Shown piece after piece: positions 8,223 through 16,530 of a stretch of 64,000 bases of DNA. This stretch comes from Halobellus clavatus (GTDB lineage Archaea; Halobacteriota; Halobacteria; Halobacteriales; Haloferacaceae): the NCBI RefSeq assembly GCF_900107195.1, contig NZ_FNPB01000001.1:62001-126000 (forward strand). The letters are read 5' to 3'. How positions within the stretch are numbered: the first letter of the stretch is position 1; each line of letters begins with the position of its first letter. Under the pieces are notes generated by a model. The model saw nothing but the letters and a program-made list of their open reading frames with translations. It had not been told where the DNA came from and did not search any database. The position numbers were made by a program, and so were the translations under genes.

Positions 8223-9644
8223 ATGGTGGGGGCAGCAGACGGGGGACGCATTCTTGTCGTCGTTCCGGAGTCCGTCGACATCCCACGGGAAGGGGTCGAC
8301 GTCGGCGACTGGGACGGCTCACGACAGGGGGCTGTCGACGGAGGGGAGACAGGATTTGGCCACGATGACGGCTGCGACCCCGTCGAGAGCGGTGGTTCGA
8401 GAGCCGACGAGGATGGCGACGGCAACTGTGACACAGACCGCGATAGTGAGCAGGGAACGAGTCGCGACCGCGACGCCGACGCCGACGCCAACAGGGAACC
8501 GAGCGTCGAGACGGTCCTCAAGACGCTCGAACGACACCTCAGAGCCGAAGTGGTGGTACGGTGTCGGAGAACGTATGCCGAATACGTCGAGGAACTCGGG
8601 CCGACCCTCGATTGCGTCGTGGTTCTCGGCAAGGACGAGTCGCTCGTTCGCGCGCTCGTCGAAGACAGTCTAGTACCCACGGTCATCTACAGTCCACCGA
8701 TCGTGGGAACCATAGATGGCGTCCGTTCCGGCGACGACGGTATCGAGACGCTTCTCAACCGCGTCGAGTCGGCGGTCCAAGAAGACCGGCACATCAACAA
8801 GCTTCGGGAGTCGAACGCGCGACTCGCTGCACTGAGCCACTACGCCGAGGACATCGCCGCCTGCAAGACGGCTGGCGCCGTCGCCGAACAGACGATCGAA
8901 GCGACGACCGAGGCGCTGGCGTTCGATCACGCCATCGTGTTCCTCGCCGAATGTGGGCGGCTCGTTCCGCAGGCGTCGGCCCTCCCCGATCCGGCGGCGA
9001 GCGCAACTGATCTCGAGGACGGCATCGCCGGGCGGACGCTGGCCACCGGAGAATCCGAAGTCGTCGCCGACATGCAGTCCGATCCCGACGCGGTCTCCGA
9101 ACACGACGACCTCCACGCCGTCCTGAGTGTCCCGGTCGGGGACCAAGGAGTGATCCAGGCGGTCTCGGACGAACGAGACGCCTTCGACGATCGGGACGTC
9201 GAGTTCCTCGAGATCCTCGCCGGATACACCGCCGAGGCGCTCGAACGGATCGAACGCGAGGTGACGCTGCGACGCGAGCGCGACCGCCTGCACGCGTTCT
9301 TCGACGAGATCCCCGCATCGGCGCTCTACGTCGAACGGAACAGACCGAGCCAGACCCTTCGCATCGAGGAAACGAACGGGGCCTACGACGACCGCTTCGG
9401 AACGGTCGAGAGTGACACACCGCTCACGGCAGTCACCTCGAGCGATGCCGAGACGGAGCAGTACGAGGCCGCTATGGGAACCGGCGGCGTCTCGAACGGC
9501 CGCGTCGAGCGGACGATGGCCGATGGATCGACAGCGACGTTCGCGCTGAGCGTCGTCTCGGTATCGCTGCCGGACGGGCGCACAGGCGCGTACGGGATCT
9601 ATATCGATCCCACGAACAGCGCGTTCTCCGAGTTGCTCGACTGA
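8223..9644 (+). CDS. GAF-domain sensor protein with degenerate PAS-like C-terminus
   Basis: This is a 473-residue soluble protein. The N-terminus (ILVVVPESVDI, then a very acidic Asp/Glu/Arg linker at about 25-95, then LDCVVVLGKDESLVRALVEDS and VPTVIYSPP) looks like a receiver-like Rossmann domain broken by an insertion. A GAF domain spans about residues 205-340 (helix LAALSHYAEDIAACKTAGAV through VLSVPVGDQGVIQAVSD). A helical linker (ALERIEREVTLRRERDRLHAFFDEIP) leads to a PAS-like end. No histidine-kinase or DNA-binding module is present, so the output is unclear. Similar bacterio-opsin-activator-type architectures carry an HTH, which is absent here. Confidence 0.75.
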   Translation: MVGAADGGRILVVVPESVDIPREGVDVGDWDGSRQGAVDGGETGFGHDDGCDPVESGGSRADEDGDGNCDTDRDSEQGTSRDRDADADANREPSVETVLKTLERHLRAEVVVRCRRTYAEYVEELGPTLDCVVVLGKDESLVRALVEDSLVPTVIYSPPIVGTIDGVRSGDDGIETLLNRVESAVQEDRHINKLRESNARLAALSHYAEDIAACKTAGAVAEQTIEATTEALAFDHAIVFLAECGRLVPQASALPDPAASATDLEDGIAGRTLATGESEVVADMQSDPDAVSEHDDLHAVLSVPVGDQGVIQAVSDERDAFDDRDVEFLEILAGYTAEALERIEREVTLRRERDRLHAFFDEIPASALYVERNRPSQTLRIEETNGAYDDRFGTVESDTPLTAVTSSDAETEQYEAAMGTGGVSNGRVERTMADGSTATFALSVVSVSLPDGRTGAYGIYIDPTNSAFSELLD

Positions 9645-9686
9645 CCCTCCGGTAGATCCAAGCGCCGGGCGCACGAACACCGGGAT

Positions 9687-10118
9687 ATGAGCGCCGACGC
9701 CGAGCAGCACGGCCGCAACCGACCGATCCGGTGTCTCATCGCCAAAGTCGGCTTAGACGGCCACGACCGCGGGGCGCACGTCATCGCCCGCGCCTTCAGA
9801 GACGCCGGCTTCGAGGTCGTCTACTCGGGGCTCCACCGCGCGCCCGACGAGATCGTGCAGGCGGCCGTCCAGGAGGACGTCGACGTGCTCGGAATCTCGA
9901 TCCTCTCGGGCGCGCACAACAGTCTGGTCCCCAAGGTGGTCGACGGGCTGAAACGTCACGGGGCGTTCGCGGACACTCTCCTGATCGTCGGTGGGATTAT
10001 TCCCGAGGAGGATCGACCGGAACTCCGCGACCTGGGCGTCGCCGCGATTTTCGGCCCCGGCACGCCGATGGAGGAAACGATCGAGTTCGTGCGCGAGAAC
10101 GCGCCGCGCCGCGAGTGA
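9687..10118 (+). CDS. mcmA2: Methylmalonyl-CoA mutase B12-binding subunit
   Basis: This is a 143-residue stand-alone cobalamin-binding domain. The signature KVGLDGHDRGAHVIAR (residues about 20-35) contains the DxHxxG motif whose His is the lower axial cobalt ligand. DVLGISILSGAH and LIVGGIIPEED provide the SxL and GG motifs of the flavodoxin-like fold. With the separate catalytic subunit, encoded elsewhere, it would interconvert methylmalonyl-CoA and succinyl-CoA in propionate/odd-chain metabolism. Its TGA overlaps the ATG of the MeaB gene by one base, so the two are coupled. Confidence 0.92.
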   Translation: MSADAEQHGRNRPIRCLIAKVGLDGHDRGAHVIARAFRDAGFEVVYSGLHRAPDEIVQAAVQEDVDVLGISILSGAHNSLVPKVVDGLKRHGAFADTLLIVGGIIPEEDRPELRDLGVAAIFGPGTPMEETIEFVRENAPRRE

Positions 10119-11269
10119 TGGCCGGCGACGACACATCCGGGCGCGATCTCGACGCACGGAACGACGACCTCGTCGCGGCCCTGCTCGCCGGCGAGCACCG
10201 CGCGCTGGCCCGCGTCATCACCCTGATCGAGAACCGCGCACCGGGCCATCGCGACCTCGTCGCACGACTGCATCCCCACGCGGGCGACGCCGCCGTCGTC
10301 GGCATCACCGGAAGCCCCGGAGCCGGAAAGTCGACGCTCGTCGACAAACTCGCGGCAGCCTACCGCGACCGAGGCGACACCGTCGGCGTCGTCGCCGTCG
10401 ATCCGTCCTCGCCGTACTCCGGCGGTTCGGTCCTCGGTGACCGGATCCGGATGGCCTCGACGAACGGCGATATGGACGTGTTCTTCCGTTCGATGAGCGC
10501 CCGGGGGCGTCTCGGCGGCCTCTCGACGGCGACGACGGACGCGATCACCGCGCTCGACGCGTTCGGCAAGGACGTCGTGATCGTCGAGACCGTCGGGGCC
10601 GGCCAGAGCGAAGTCGACATCGTTCGAACCGCCGACACCGTCGGCGTCCTGGTGCAACCCGACAGCGGCGACGACGTCCAGATGCTGAAGGCCGGAATCC
10701 TCGAGATCGGCGACGTCTTCGTCGTCAACAAGGCGGATCTGGACGGCGCGGCGCGCACTGTCGCCGAGTTGGAGGAGATGCTCCACCGGCGGGACGTCGG
10801 CGCCGGGGCCGGCAAGCACGGTCACGGGAGCGTAAGCCAATCCGGTGGAGAGAGTCACGCTGACGGGGCGCGGTCCGACGGTGCCGACGCAGCCGCCGAC
10901 TGGGAGCCGCGCGTCGTCGAGACAGTCGCGACCTCGGGCGAGGGGATCGAGGACCTCGTGGACGCACTGGACGCGCACGCCGCGTACCTCCGCAGCTCAG
11001 GGGTGGGAGAGGCGAAAGCACAGCAGCGCCACGGCGAGAAGATCCGCCGGCTCGTCCGCGGCGATCTCACCGAACTGCTGGAGGCGGAACTCGACCGACG
11101 CGGCGGCGTCGATGCACTCGCCGAGCGGGTGCGATCGGGTGAGACCGATCCCTACACCGTGGCCGACGCGGTCGTCGAACCGCTACGAGAGTGCCTCGAC
11201 GGCCAGCGAGTCGACAACAAGCGCACGCCCACCGCGGCGGAGTCAGACCCCGGAGACGACCGCGACTGA
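10118..11269 (+). CDS. meaB: MeaB-type GTPase chaperone of methylmalonyl-CoA mutase
   Basis: This is a 383-residue G3E-family P-loop GTPase that protects and loads the B12 mutase. Walker A is GITGSPGAGKSTLVDKL (about 66-82), followed by the Asp-containing VVAVDPSSPYSGGSVLGDR, the switch region FFRSMSARGRLGGLS, Walker B-like VIVETVGAGQSEVDI and the base-specificity NKAD. A Gly/His/Ser-rich stretch (about 228-260, GAGAGKHGHGSVSQSGGESH) interrupts the domain before WEPRVVETVATSGEG and is longer than usual. The dimerising C-terminal helices (EAKAQQRHGEKIRRLVRGDL) are intact. It is operonic with the mutase B12 subunit. Confidence 0.92.
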   Translation: MAGDDTSGRDLDARNDDLVAALLAGEHRALARVITLIENRAPGHRDLVARLHPHAGDAAVVGITGSPGAGKSTLVDKLAAAYRDRGDTVGVVAVDPSSPYSGGSVLGDRIRMASTNGDMDVFFRSMSARGRLGGLSTATTDAITALDAFGKDVVIVETVGAGQSEVDIVRTADTVGVLVQPDSGDDVQMLKAGILEIGDVFVVNKADLDGAARTVAELEEMLHRRDVGAGAGKHGHGSVSQSGGESHADGARSDGADAAADWEPRVVETVATSGEGIEDLVDALDAHAAYLRSSGVGEAKAQQRHGEKIRRLVRGDLTELLEAELDRRGGVDALAERVRSGETDPYTVADAVVEPLRECLDGQRVDNKRTPTAAESDPGDDRD

Positions 11270-11314
11270 GTCCCGCCCAGCAACCTCAAGCGTCTCGCGG
11301 TCGTGCAGACTCGT

Positions 11315-12238
11315 ATGAGACTCAGATCGGTCGCCGGCGCGGCCGTCGCCGGAGCCGGCGCGCTCGCAGTGGCCAACACCGCACTCGATCGACGCGCAGC
11401 GCCCCTCGAACCCGCCCTCGGCGGGACGCAGCAGACGTTCGAGTGGAACGGGTTCGACGTCGCGTACGCCGAGGCCGGCGATCCCGAGGATCCGGATCTC
11501 GTGTGCCTCCACGGGATCAACGCTGCCGGATCGAGCGGCGAGTTCCGCGAGATCTTCGACGACCTCGCAGACGACTACCACGTCGTCGCGCCCGACCTCC
11601 CGGGCTTCGGGACGTCCGATCGGCCGCCGCTGCGCTATTCGGCGACGTTCTACGAGGAGTTCGTCCGCGATTTCGTCGCGACGTTCGAGTCGCCGCGGGT
11701 GGTGGCGTCCTCGCTCACGAGTGCGTACCTCGCGGCGGTCGCCGACGACCTCGATCTCACCTCGCTCGTCCTGATCTGCCCGACCGAGCGCGGCGGCCCC
11801 GACCGGAATCTCCTGGCACGGGAACTCCTCAGGTCGCCGCTGCTGGGGGAGGCACTCTTCAATGTGCTCGCGTCGAAGCCGTCGATCCGGTACTTCAACG
11901 CCGACCACGGCTACTACGATATGGACAGCGTGACCGACGAGTGGATGGACTACGAGTGGCAGACGGCCCATCAGCCGAACGCCAGGTACGCGCCCGCATC
12001 GTTCGTCAGCGGCTTTCTCAACGCCGAGATGGACCTCACATCGACGCTCGAGGACATCGATGCGCCGGTGACACTGCTGTGGGGACGCGAGGCCGACATC
12101 ACGCCGTTGAAGCGGGGTCGCGAACTGGCGGACGCGGTCGGCTGTCGGCTGGTCGTCGTCGACGACGCGAAACTCCTGCCGCACGTCGAGTTCCCCGCAC
12201 AGTCACTCGAGGCGATCCGCGAGGCGATCGAGGAGTGA
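11315..12238 (+). CDS. Alpha/beta hydrolase
   Basis: This is a 307-residue hydrolase. A hydrophobic N-terminus (SVAGAAVAGAGALAVANTAL, about 5-24) may act as a membrane anchor or signal. The oxyanion-region motif is CLHGINAAGSS, then VVAPDLPGFGTSDRP. The nucleophile elbow is changed from GxSxG to VVASSLTSAY, as in a known haloarchaeal subgroup. LLWGREADITP carries the acid residue, and LLPHVEFP carries the likely catalytic His. The substrate is unknown. An in-frame GTG 12 bases upstream is possible, but ATG 11315 is preferred. Confidence 0.8.
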   Translation: MRLRSVAGAAVAGAGALAVANTALDRRAAPLEPALGGTQQTFEWNGFDVAYAEAGDPEDPDLVCLHGINAAGSSGEFREIFDDLADDYHVVAPDLPGFGTSDRPPLRYSATFYEEFVRDFVATFESPRVVASSLTSAYLAAVADDLDLTSLVLICPTERGGPDRNLLARELLRSPLLGEALFNVLASKPSIRYFNADHGYYDMDSVTDEWMDYEWQTAHQPNARYAPASFVSGFLNAEMDLTSTLEDIDAPVTLLWGREADITPLKRGRELADAVGCRLVVVDDAKLLPHVEFPAQSLEAIREAIEE

Positions 12239-12379
12239 GCGACGACCCACGCGGCATCTGATCCGGACCCCGGATCGATATCGAACCGCTGGGTCTTTTT
12301 CCTCGACTGTCGTAGCGGCGTGTATGTGCGGAGTCGAGTCGGCCAGACGGGCGAGACGGACGCGACCGGAGACCGAGCT

Positions 12380-13132
12380 GTGAGCGACGCGGCTCGCTCG
12401 GTGCTCGTCCTCCATCGGCCCGATTCGGCGGATTCGACGGTGGAAGCGACGCTCTTCGACCGTGAACCGGCCGATATCGAGGTCGCAGACCCGACCGAGA
12501 CAGACGTCGGCGAGCGGATCGCAGCCGCCGACGTCGTCGTTGCCGACGGGGAGGCCGCGCTGCTCTCGTTGGCGGGCCACCCCCCCGACTGCCCGGTCGT
12601 TCCCGTCGGCACCGGCGCGACGCGCTACGATGTCCCCGCGACGGACGTCGCGGCCGCCGTCGACGCCGTCGGTGCCGGCGTCGAAACCGCGCCGCACCCG
12701 GTCCTCGGCGTGACGATCGACGGCGAGACCGTCGGGCACGCCGTGACCGACGTCTCACTCGTGACGGCCGAACCCGCTCGCATCTCCGAGTACGGGGTCG
12801 CTTCCGGTGCCGGGTGGTCCGACACGGTCAGGGCCGACGGGATCGTCGTCGCGACGCCGCTCGGGAGCGAGGGCTACGCGCACGCGGTGGGCGGCCCGCT
12901 GTTAGCGCCCGAGACCGGACTCGCGGCGGTCCCGATCTCCCCGTACGCGATGCACGCGGACGTGTGGGTCCTCCGTCCCCCCGTGTCGGTGTCGGTCGAG
13001 CGCGACGAGGCCGCCGTGTCGCTCCTGCTGGACGACGAGGAAGCGAGAACGGTTCCGGCGAAGGCGCCGGTCGAGATCACCGTCTCGCGGACGCTCGCCG
13101 TCGTGACACCGGACAGCGTCCCGGATCGGTAA
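12380..13132 (+). CDS. NAD kinase-like protein with altered active-site motifs
   Basis: This is a 250-residue protein with the general plan of ATP-NAD kinases. The first domain ends with DVVVADGEAALLSLAG, where true enzymes have GGDGT. The C-terminal beta-sandwich keeps recognisable family segments: VATPLGSEGYAHAVGGPLL in place of the PTGSTAY-x-S-x-GGP motif, and VPISPYAMHADVWVLRPP in place of PICPH-x-L-x-x-RP. Loss of the GGDG core suggests a changed or lost kinase function. The start could instead be GTG 12320, supported by a T-rich box near 12295. I chose GTG 12380, where homology-like sequence begins. Confidence 0.7.
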   Translation: MSDAARSVLVLHRPDSADSTVEATLFDREPADIEVADPTETDVGERIAAADVVVADGEAALLSLAGHPPDCPVVPVGTGATRYDVPATDVAAAVDAVGAGVETAPHPVLGVTIDGETVGHAVTDVSLVTAEPARISEYGVASGAGWSDTVRADGIVVATPLGSEGYAHAVGGPLLAPETGLAAVPISPYAMHADVWVLRPPVSVSVERDEAAVSLLLDDEEARTVPAKAPVEITVSRTLAVVTPDSVPDR

Positions 13133-13199
13133 GCGGCGTTGCGCAGACGCTCCGGTGTCAAAAACGCGTCGACGGGGATCGCTCGGGTCGTGGCCCCCG

Positions 13200-13649
13200 T
13201 CAGATGATCGAGTTCCAGAGCGGCTCGATGAGGAAGAAGAAGCTCTGATAGGCCGCATATATGAGCGCGAAGACCGACGCGCCGACCGCCGGGATCGGTC
13301 GTTCGAGATCCTTGCTCTTCGAGCGCGCTTCGACCTTGCGCGACTCGAATCCGAAGAAGTCCGCGATGAATACCGTCACGACGAGGACAGACAGCACCAT
13401 CCCGCCGTGCGGGGCGACGATCAGATAGAGGAACGACAGCAGCACCATCCCCAGGGTGGTCAGCGTGTGCGGGAGCCACCGGGTGATCGCCTCGTCGCCG
13501 TCATTCTCGCGAAGCTGGCGTTTGTGGTGGTTGTGCTGGAGGATCCGCGTGATCATATTGAGTATCACCAGTACGAGGACGGCGACAGGGAGAATCCCAC
13601 CGACGGCCTCGAGTGCGTCGATCGGAACGAGGAACTGTAGCGGTTGCAT
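13200..13649 (-). CDS. Haloarchaeal membrane protein at the end of the cytochrome b cluster (DUF7313-like)
   Basis: This is a 149-residue protein with four likely membrane helices: about 12-33 (AVGGILPVAVLVLVILNMIT), 62-80 (TLTTLGMVLLSFLYLIVAPH), 84-102 (MVLSVLVVTVFIADFF) and 122-144. A His-rich loop (RILQHNHHKRQ) follows the first helix. It has no known function and I recall it only in haloarchaea beside cytochrome b genes, so an accessory-subunit role is inference. It lies 93 bases downstream of the next minus-strand gene and could be co-transcribed or separate. Confidence 0.65.
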   Translation of the reverse strand: MQPLQFLVPIDALEAVGGILPVAVLVLVILNMITRILQHNHHKRQLRENDGDEAITRWLPHTLTTLGMVLLSFLYLIVAPHGGMVLSVLVVTVFIADFFGFESRKVEARSKSKDLERPIPAVGASVFALIYAAYQSFFFLIEPLWNSII

Positions 13650-13742
13650 ACTCGACGTTGGGTATAGGAGTCATTAGAGTTTTTCCAATCCGTCGCGCGA
13701 CTGGACGATCGACGACATCGACGGCAGAATAGGGCGACAGCG

Positions 13743-14018
13743 CTACTGTGCGCGTTCTTCGATCGCTTCGCGAGCCTGCCGGATCAGGGGGATCCCGACC
13801 CAGAACGTCAGCGCGCCGATGACAGTGAACCAGAACAGCGCGTCCATCAGCAGGACGCCCAACGAGTCGAACATCGTCGCAGAGTCACCGATCGAGATCG
13901 GCGCGACGAGCTGCTGACTGCTCTCGAAGCTCGGCGTCCGGTACCAGCCTGCGAGCACCATCCAGGCGAGGCCCCCGCCAGTGAAGATGCCCAATCCTTT
14001 GACGAACTCGTCAGCCAT
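13743..14018 (-). CDS. Small membrane protein of the cytochrome b cluster (DUF7314-like)
   Basis: This is a 91-residue protein with two predicted helices: residues about 8-25 (GLGIFTGGGLAWMVLAGWY) and about 55-76 (LLMDALFWFTVIGALTFWVG), followed by a short charged tail (RQAREAIEERAQ). Its ATG overlaps the end of the upstream gene by 8 bases, so translation is probably coupled. The family is known to me only from haloarchaeal respiratory clusters, and no enzymatic motif is visible. Confidence 0.65.
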   Translation of the reverse strand: MADEFVKGLGIFTGGGLAWMVLAGWYRTPSFESSQQLVAPISIGDSATMFDSLGVLLMDALFWFTVIGALTFWVGIPLIRQAREAIEERAQ

Positions 14019-14421
14019 TGTTGTTCGAATCTTCGTTGGAGTCCTCTTGAGACTTTCCCATTCCGCGGGCCCGAAACCGCGTGCCGATGACGTACACGCC
14101 CGCGCCGAACGCGATGATCGCGAGGCCCAGTGCGGCCAGGACGGTGCTCAACACGCTCTCGGCAACACTGACGCCGAGGAACGACAGGAGACCGCGGATC
14201 AGTCCGCCCAGAAAGCTCACGTTCAGCGTCGCCGCGTCGAGGAGCATGAACCCGAACACGACGCCCACGACGGCGATCAGCGTCGAGAACACGGTCACGA
14301 CCTTGTACAGCGGCATCGGGACGATGACGTCGCGGCCCCGGCCGCTGGGATTGCCCCCTTCCGGCGTCTCCGTGTCTCCCGGCTCGACGGCACTCGTGCC
14401 GGTCGCGTCTCCATCGGTCAT
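14011..14421 (-). CDS. Membrane protein of the cytochrome b cluster (DUF7315-like)
   Basis: This is a 136-residue protein. The N-terminal 30 residues are acidic, Gly/Ser-rich and disordered-looking. Two or three helices follow: about 41-62 (VVTVFSTLIAVVGVVFGFML), 70-85, and 93-114 (STVLAALGLAIIAFGAGVYV). A basic stretch (GTRFRARGMGKS) then leads to an Asn/Glu-rich C-terminus. No cofactor ligands stand out. The overlap with the following gene and position after the cytochrome b genes suggest a small structural subunit of the complex, which is inference. Confidence 0.65.
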   Translation of the reverse strand: MTDGDATGTSAVEPGDTETPEGGNPSGRGRDVIVPMPLYKVVTVFSTLIAVVGVVFGFMLLDAATLNVSFLGGLIRGLLSFLGVSVAESVLSTVLAALGLAIIAFGAGVYVIGTRFRARGMGKSQEDSNEDSNNNG

Positions 14422-14553
14422 TAGCGTTCCTACGGCCGGGAGCGAAAAGGACCTTTCCGTCTCTGGGCGGTCGACGATGATGCGAGCGGCGAAAATCAGA
14501 TCAAACGCAGCAGGAAACGTGGGAGTGAAGACGGGACGCAGAGCGCCGTGCGG

Positions 14554-15327
14554 CTACTTCGGTGGCCGGAGGCGGTAGTACCGGCGGTTGAGGTCGTACA
14601 TATACCCCTCCCGCATCGTCTTCAGCACCGCCCAGGTGATGAATCCGCCGACGATCGGCAGGAGGAACGCCAGGTCGAACGCGAGGTCGACGTTCATCGG
14701 GAGGAGGTTCTTCGCGGAGTAGACGCTGATCGTGAACGCGAAGATGACGCCGCCGACGCCGACCGCCGCCCAGAAGGGCTGTTCGACGGGCCGGCGTGCG
14801 CTCCCCTTGTTGAGGAAGGGCACGATGGCGACGATCCCGACGACGACGAGGTTCGCGAGGACGCCGTAGGTCCGGTCGGCCATCAGCTTCTGCCCGCCGA
14901 GGATCGACAGTTCGGGGTTCAGCGGACCGAGCTTGAGCAGCCCGAAGGACCAGTAGAGATACCAGTCAGGCAGGATGATGGCGGGCGTACTCGATGGGTT
15001 CGCCGGATCGCCGATGTGCGGTGGCAGCGTCGCCGACAGGAACAGCAACATCCCCACGAAGAAACTCGCGATGGCGAGGTTTCGGATGACCTCGTGGGGC
15101 CAGGTCGGGAACGCGAGCACGTCGCGTTCGACGTAATCGGACTCCTGACGGAGGTCCTGGTCTTCGCGGCGGGCGCGCTCGAAGTACTCGTAGGTGAGCC
15201 GGGAGAGCCCCTGAGCGCGCTTCTTGCGCTCGTGCCACGTCGGGGTCTCGTCGTCCGGCGCGACGATGCCGCTGCCGTCGGTGCGAGCGTCGTCGGTCTC
15301 GGTGTCGGAGGTGGTTTCGTCGGTCAT
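14554..15327 (-). CDS. Cytochrome b C-terminal-half protein (subunit IV/PetD-like)
   Basis: This is a 257-residue protein of the quinol-oxidising cytochrome bc complex. A 70-residue acidic cytoplasmic N-terminus precedes membrane helices at about 84-103 (NLAIASFFVGMLLFLSATLP), 158-176, 190-210 and 222-245. The quinol-site motif PEWY appears as LPDWYLYW (PDWY), a variant seen in some other lineages. DPANPSSTPAIILPDWY is the usual lead-in. The cytochrome b is therefore split as in b6f complexes, with the haem-binding half upstream (7 bases away), and the two are certainly co-transcribed. Confidence 0.9.
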   Translation of the reverse strand: MTDETTSDTETDDARTDGSGIVAPDDETPTWHERKKRAQGLSRLTYEYFERARREDQDLRQESDYVERDVLAFPTWPHEVIRNLAIASFFVGMLLFLSATLPPHIGDPANPSSTPAIILPDWYLYWSFGLLKLGPLNPELSILGGQKLMADRTYGVLANLVVVGIVAIVPFLNKGSARRPVEQPFWAAVGVGGVIFAFTISVYSAKNLLPMNVDLAFDLAFLLPIVGGFITWAVLKTMREGYMYDLNRRYYRLRPPK

Positions 15328-15334
15328 TGGTCTC

Positions 15335-16141
15335 TTAGTGGGGTTCCGCGATGCCCTGCACCCAGACGATCCCGATGTGGATGGCGATGAGCGTCGTCAC
15401 CACGAACGGGAGTAAGAACACGTGCAGGACGTACATCCGTTGCAGCGTCGCCTGACTCAGCGAGAAGCCGCCGAACAGGAGCTGTGCGATCCACTCGCCG
15501 GCGAGCGGGATCGACAGCGACATCTCGACGCCGATCTGGCCCGCCCAGAAGGCCAGTTGGTCCCACGGGAGCAGGTAGCCGGTGTACCCGAACACCATCG
15601 TCAGGCTGATCAGGACGATGCCGATCAGCCAGTTGAGTTCGCGGGGCTCCTTGTACGCGCCGGTGAAGTACACGCGGAGCATGTGCAGGAACACCGCGGC
15701 GACCATCACCTGCGCCGCCCACCGGTGGATGGAGCGAAGCATGAACCCGAACTGCATATCGCGCATAATGAACGCGATGCTCTCGTAGGCGACCGTCCCC
15801 GCCGCCTCTGATCCCGCGGCGGCTGACGGACTATAGTAGAAGCCCAACAGCGCGCCCGATATCGCGGCGACGACGTACGCGAGGGTCGAAAACAGCCCCA
15901 GCGTGTAGAGGGGGTACCAGTACCAGAACTTGTTGTCGAGGTTGTACTGCTCGGTGTGGCTCTTCGGCATCTGGAGGTTGACCCGGTAATAGAGGGTCTC
16001 CAGGAGCTCCAGATAGTCGACGATGCGGAACCGCTTGTCGAGCCAGATGAGCGTCGTGAGGAAGGTCGACTCCACGGGAGTCAGATCCTTCTCTTTCATC
16101 CAGCCTTTGTGATCGTATTCGTCTTTCTTTTCGAGGCTCAT
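15335..16141 (-). CDS. Cytochrome b N-terminal half, haem-binding (PetB-like)
   Basis: This is a 268-residue membrane protein that should carry the two b haems. A helix with GALLGFYYSP and the paired histidines in LRSIHRWAAQVMVAAVFLHMLRVYF are followed by MVFGYTGYLLPWDQLAFW and a second His pair in YVLHVFLLPFVVTTLIAIHIGIVW. This is the standard four-helix haem core. A 75-residue cytoplasmic N-terminus (KGWMKEKDLTPVESTFLTTL) is longer than in b6. The frame continues upstream, but ATG 16141 directly follows the previous stop by two bases and gives the natural start MSLEKKDEYDH. Confidence 0.92.
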   Translation of the reverse strand: MSLEKKDEYDHKGWMKEKDLTPVESTFLTTLIWLDKRFRIVDYLELLETLYYRVNLQMPKSHTEQYNLDNKFWYWYPLYTLGLFSTLAYVVAAISGALLGFYYSPSAAAGSEAAGTVAYESIAFIMRDMQFGFMLRSIHRWAAQVMVAAVFLHMLRVYFTGAYKEPRELNWLIGIVLISLTMVFGYTGYLLPWDQLAFWAGQIGVEMSLSIPLAGEWIAQLLFGGFSLSQATLQRMYVLHVFLLPFVVTTLIAIHIGIVWVQGIAEPH

Positions 16142-16143
16142 TG

Positions 16144-16530
16144 TTATCGCTTGTAGTACGGGTAGATCGCCCGTTTGACTTGGTCCCACGCGCCGTCACC
16201 GAACGTCGTCCCGTCGACGTCCTCCTCGCGGATGTAGAGGTCCTCGTACTTCCGGCGCCGTTTCTTCACGATCATCACGTCCGGGAGGAACTCCTTCCGG
16301 TACAGTGCCAGTATGAACGCCAGGTCAACGAAGATTACGGCCAGGACCGCGCCGAGGTACATGTTCCCGGTCTCCGACAGTCCCCAGCCCGAAATCAGGC
16401 CGTACGTGAACAGGAACACGAAGACGACTTCGATGACCGTCAACAGGACGATCGCGATGGCGGCCGCGGTACTCTCGCGCGCTGGCTCGTAGCGATGGAT
16501 GTCGCCGTAGGTGCTTCCACTCGATGACAT
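16144..16530 (-). CDS. Membrane protein between halocyanin and cytochrome b (DUF7318-like)
   Basis: This is a 128-residue protein with two membrane helices: about 20-44 (STAAAIAIVLLTVIEVVFVF, continuing FTYGLI) and about 55-75 (GNMYLGAVLAVIFVDLAFIL). A basic cytoplasmic stretch follows (KKRRRKYEDLYIREED) and an aromatic end (AIYPYYKR). Its ATG overlaps the stop of the halocyanin gene and its stop is 2 bases before cytochrome b. This tight packing argues for a stoichiometric subunit. No redox-ligand pattern is visible. Confidence 0.7.
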   Translation of the reverse strand: MSSSGSTYGDIHRYEPARESTAAAIAIVLLTVIEVVFVFLFTYGLISGWGLSETGNMYLGAVLAVIFVDLAFILALYRKEFLPDVMIVKKRRRKYEDLYIREEDVDGTTFGDGAWDQVKRAIYPYYKR

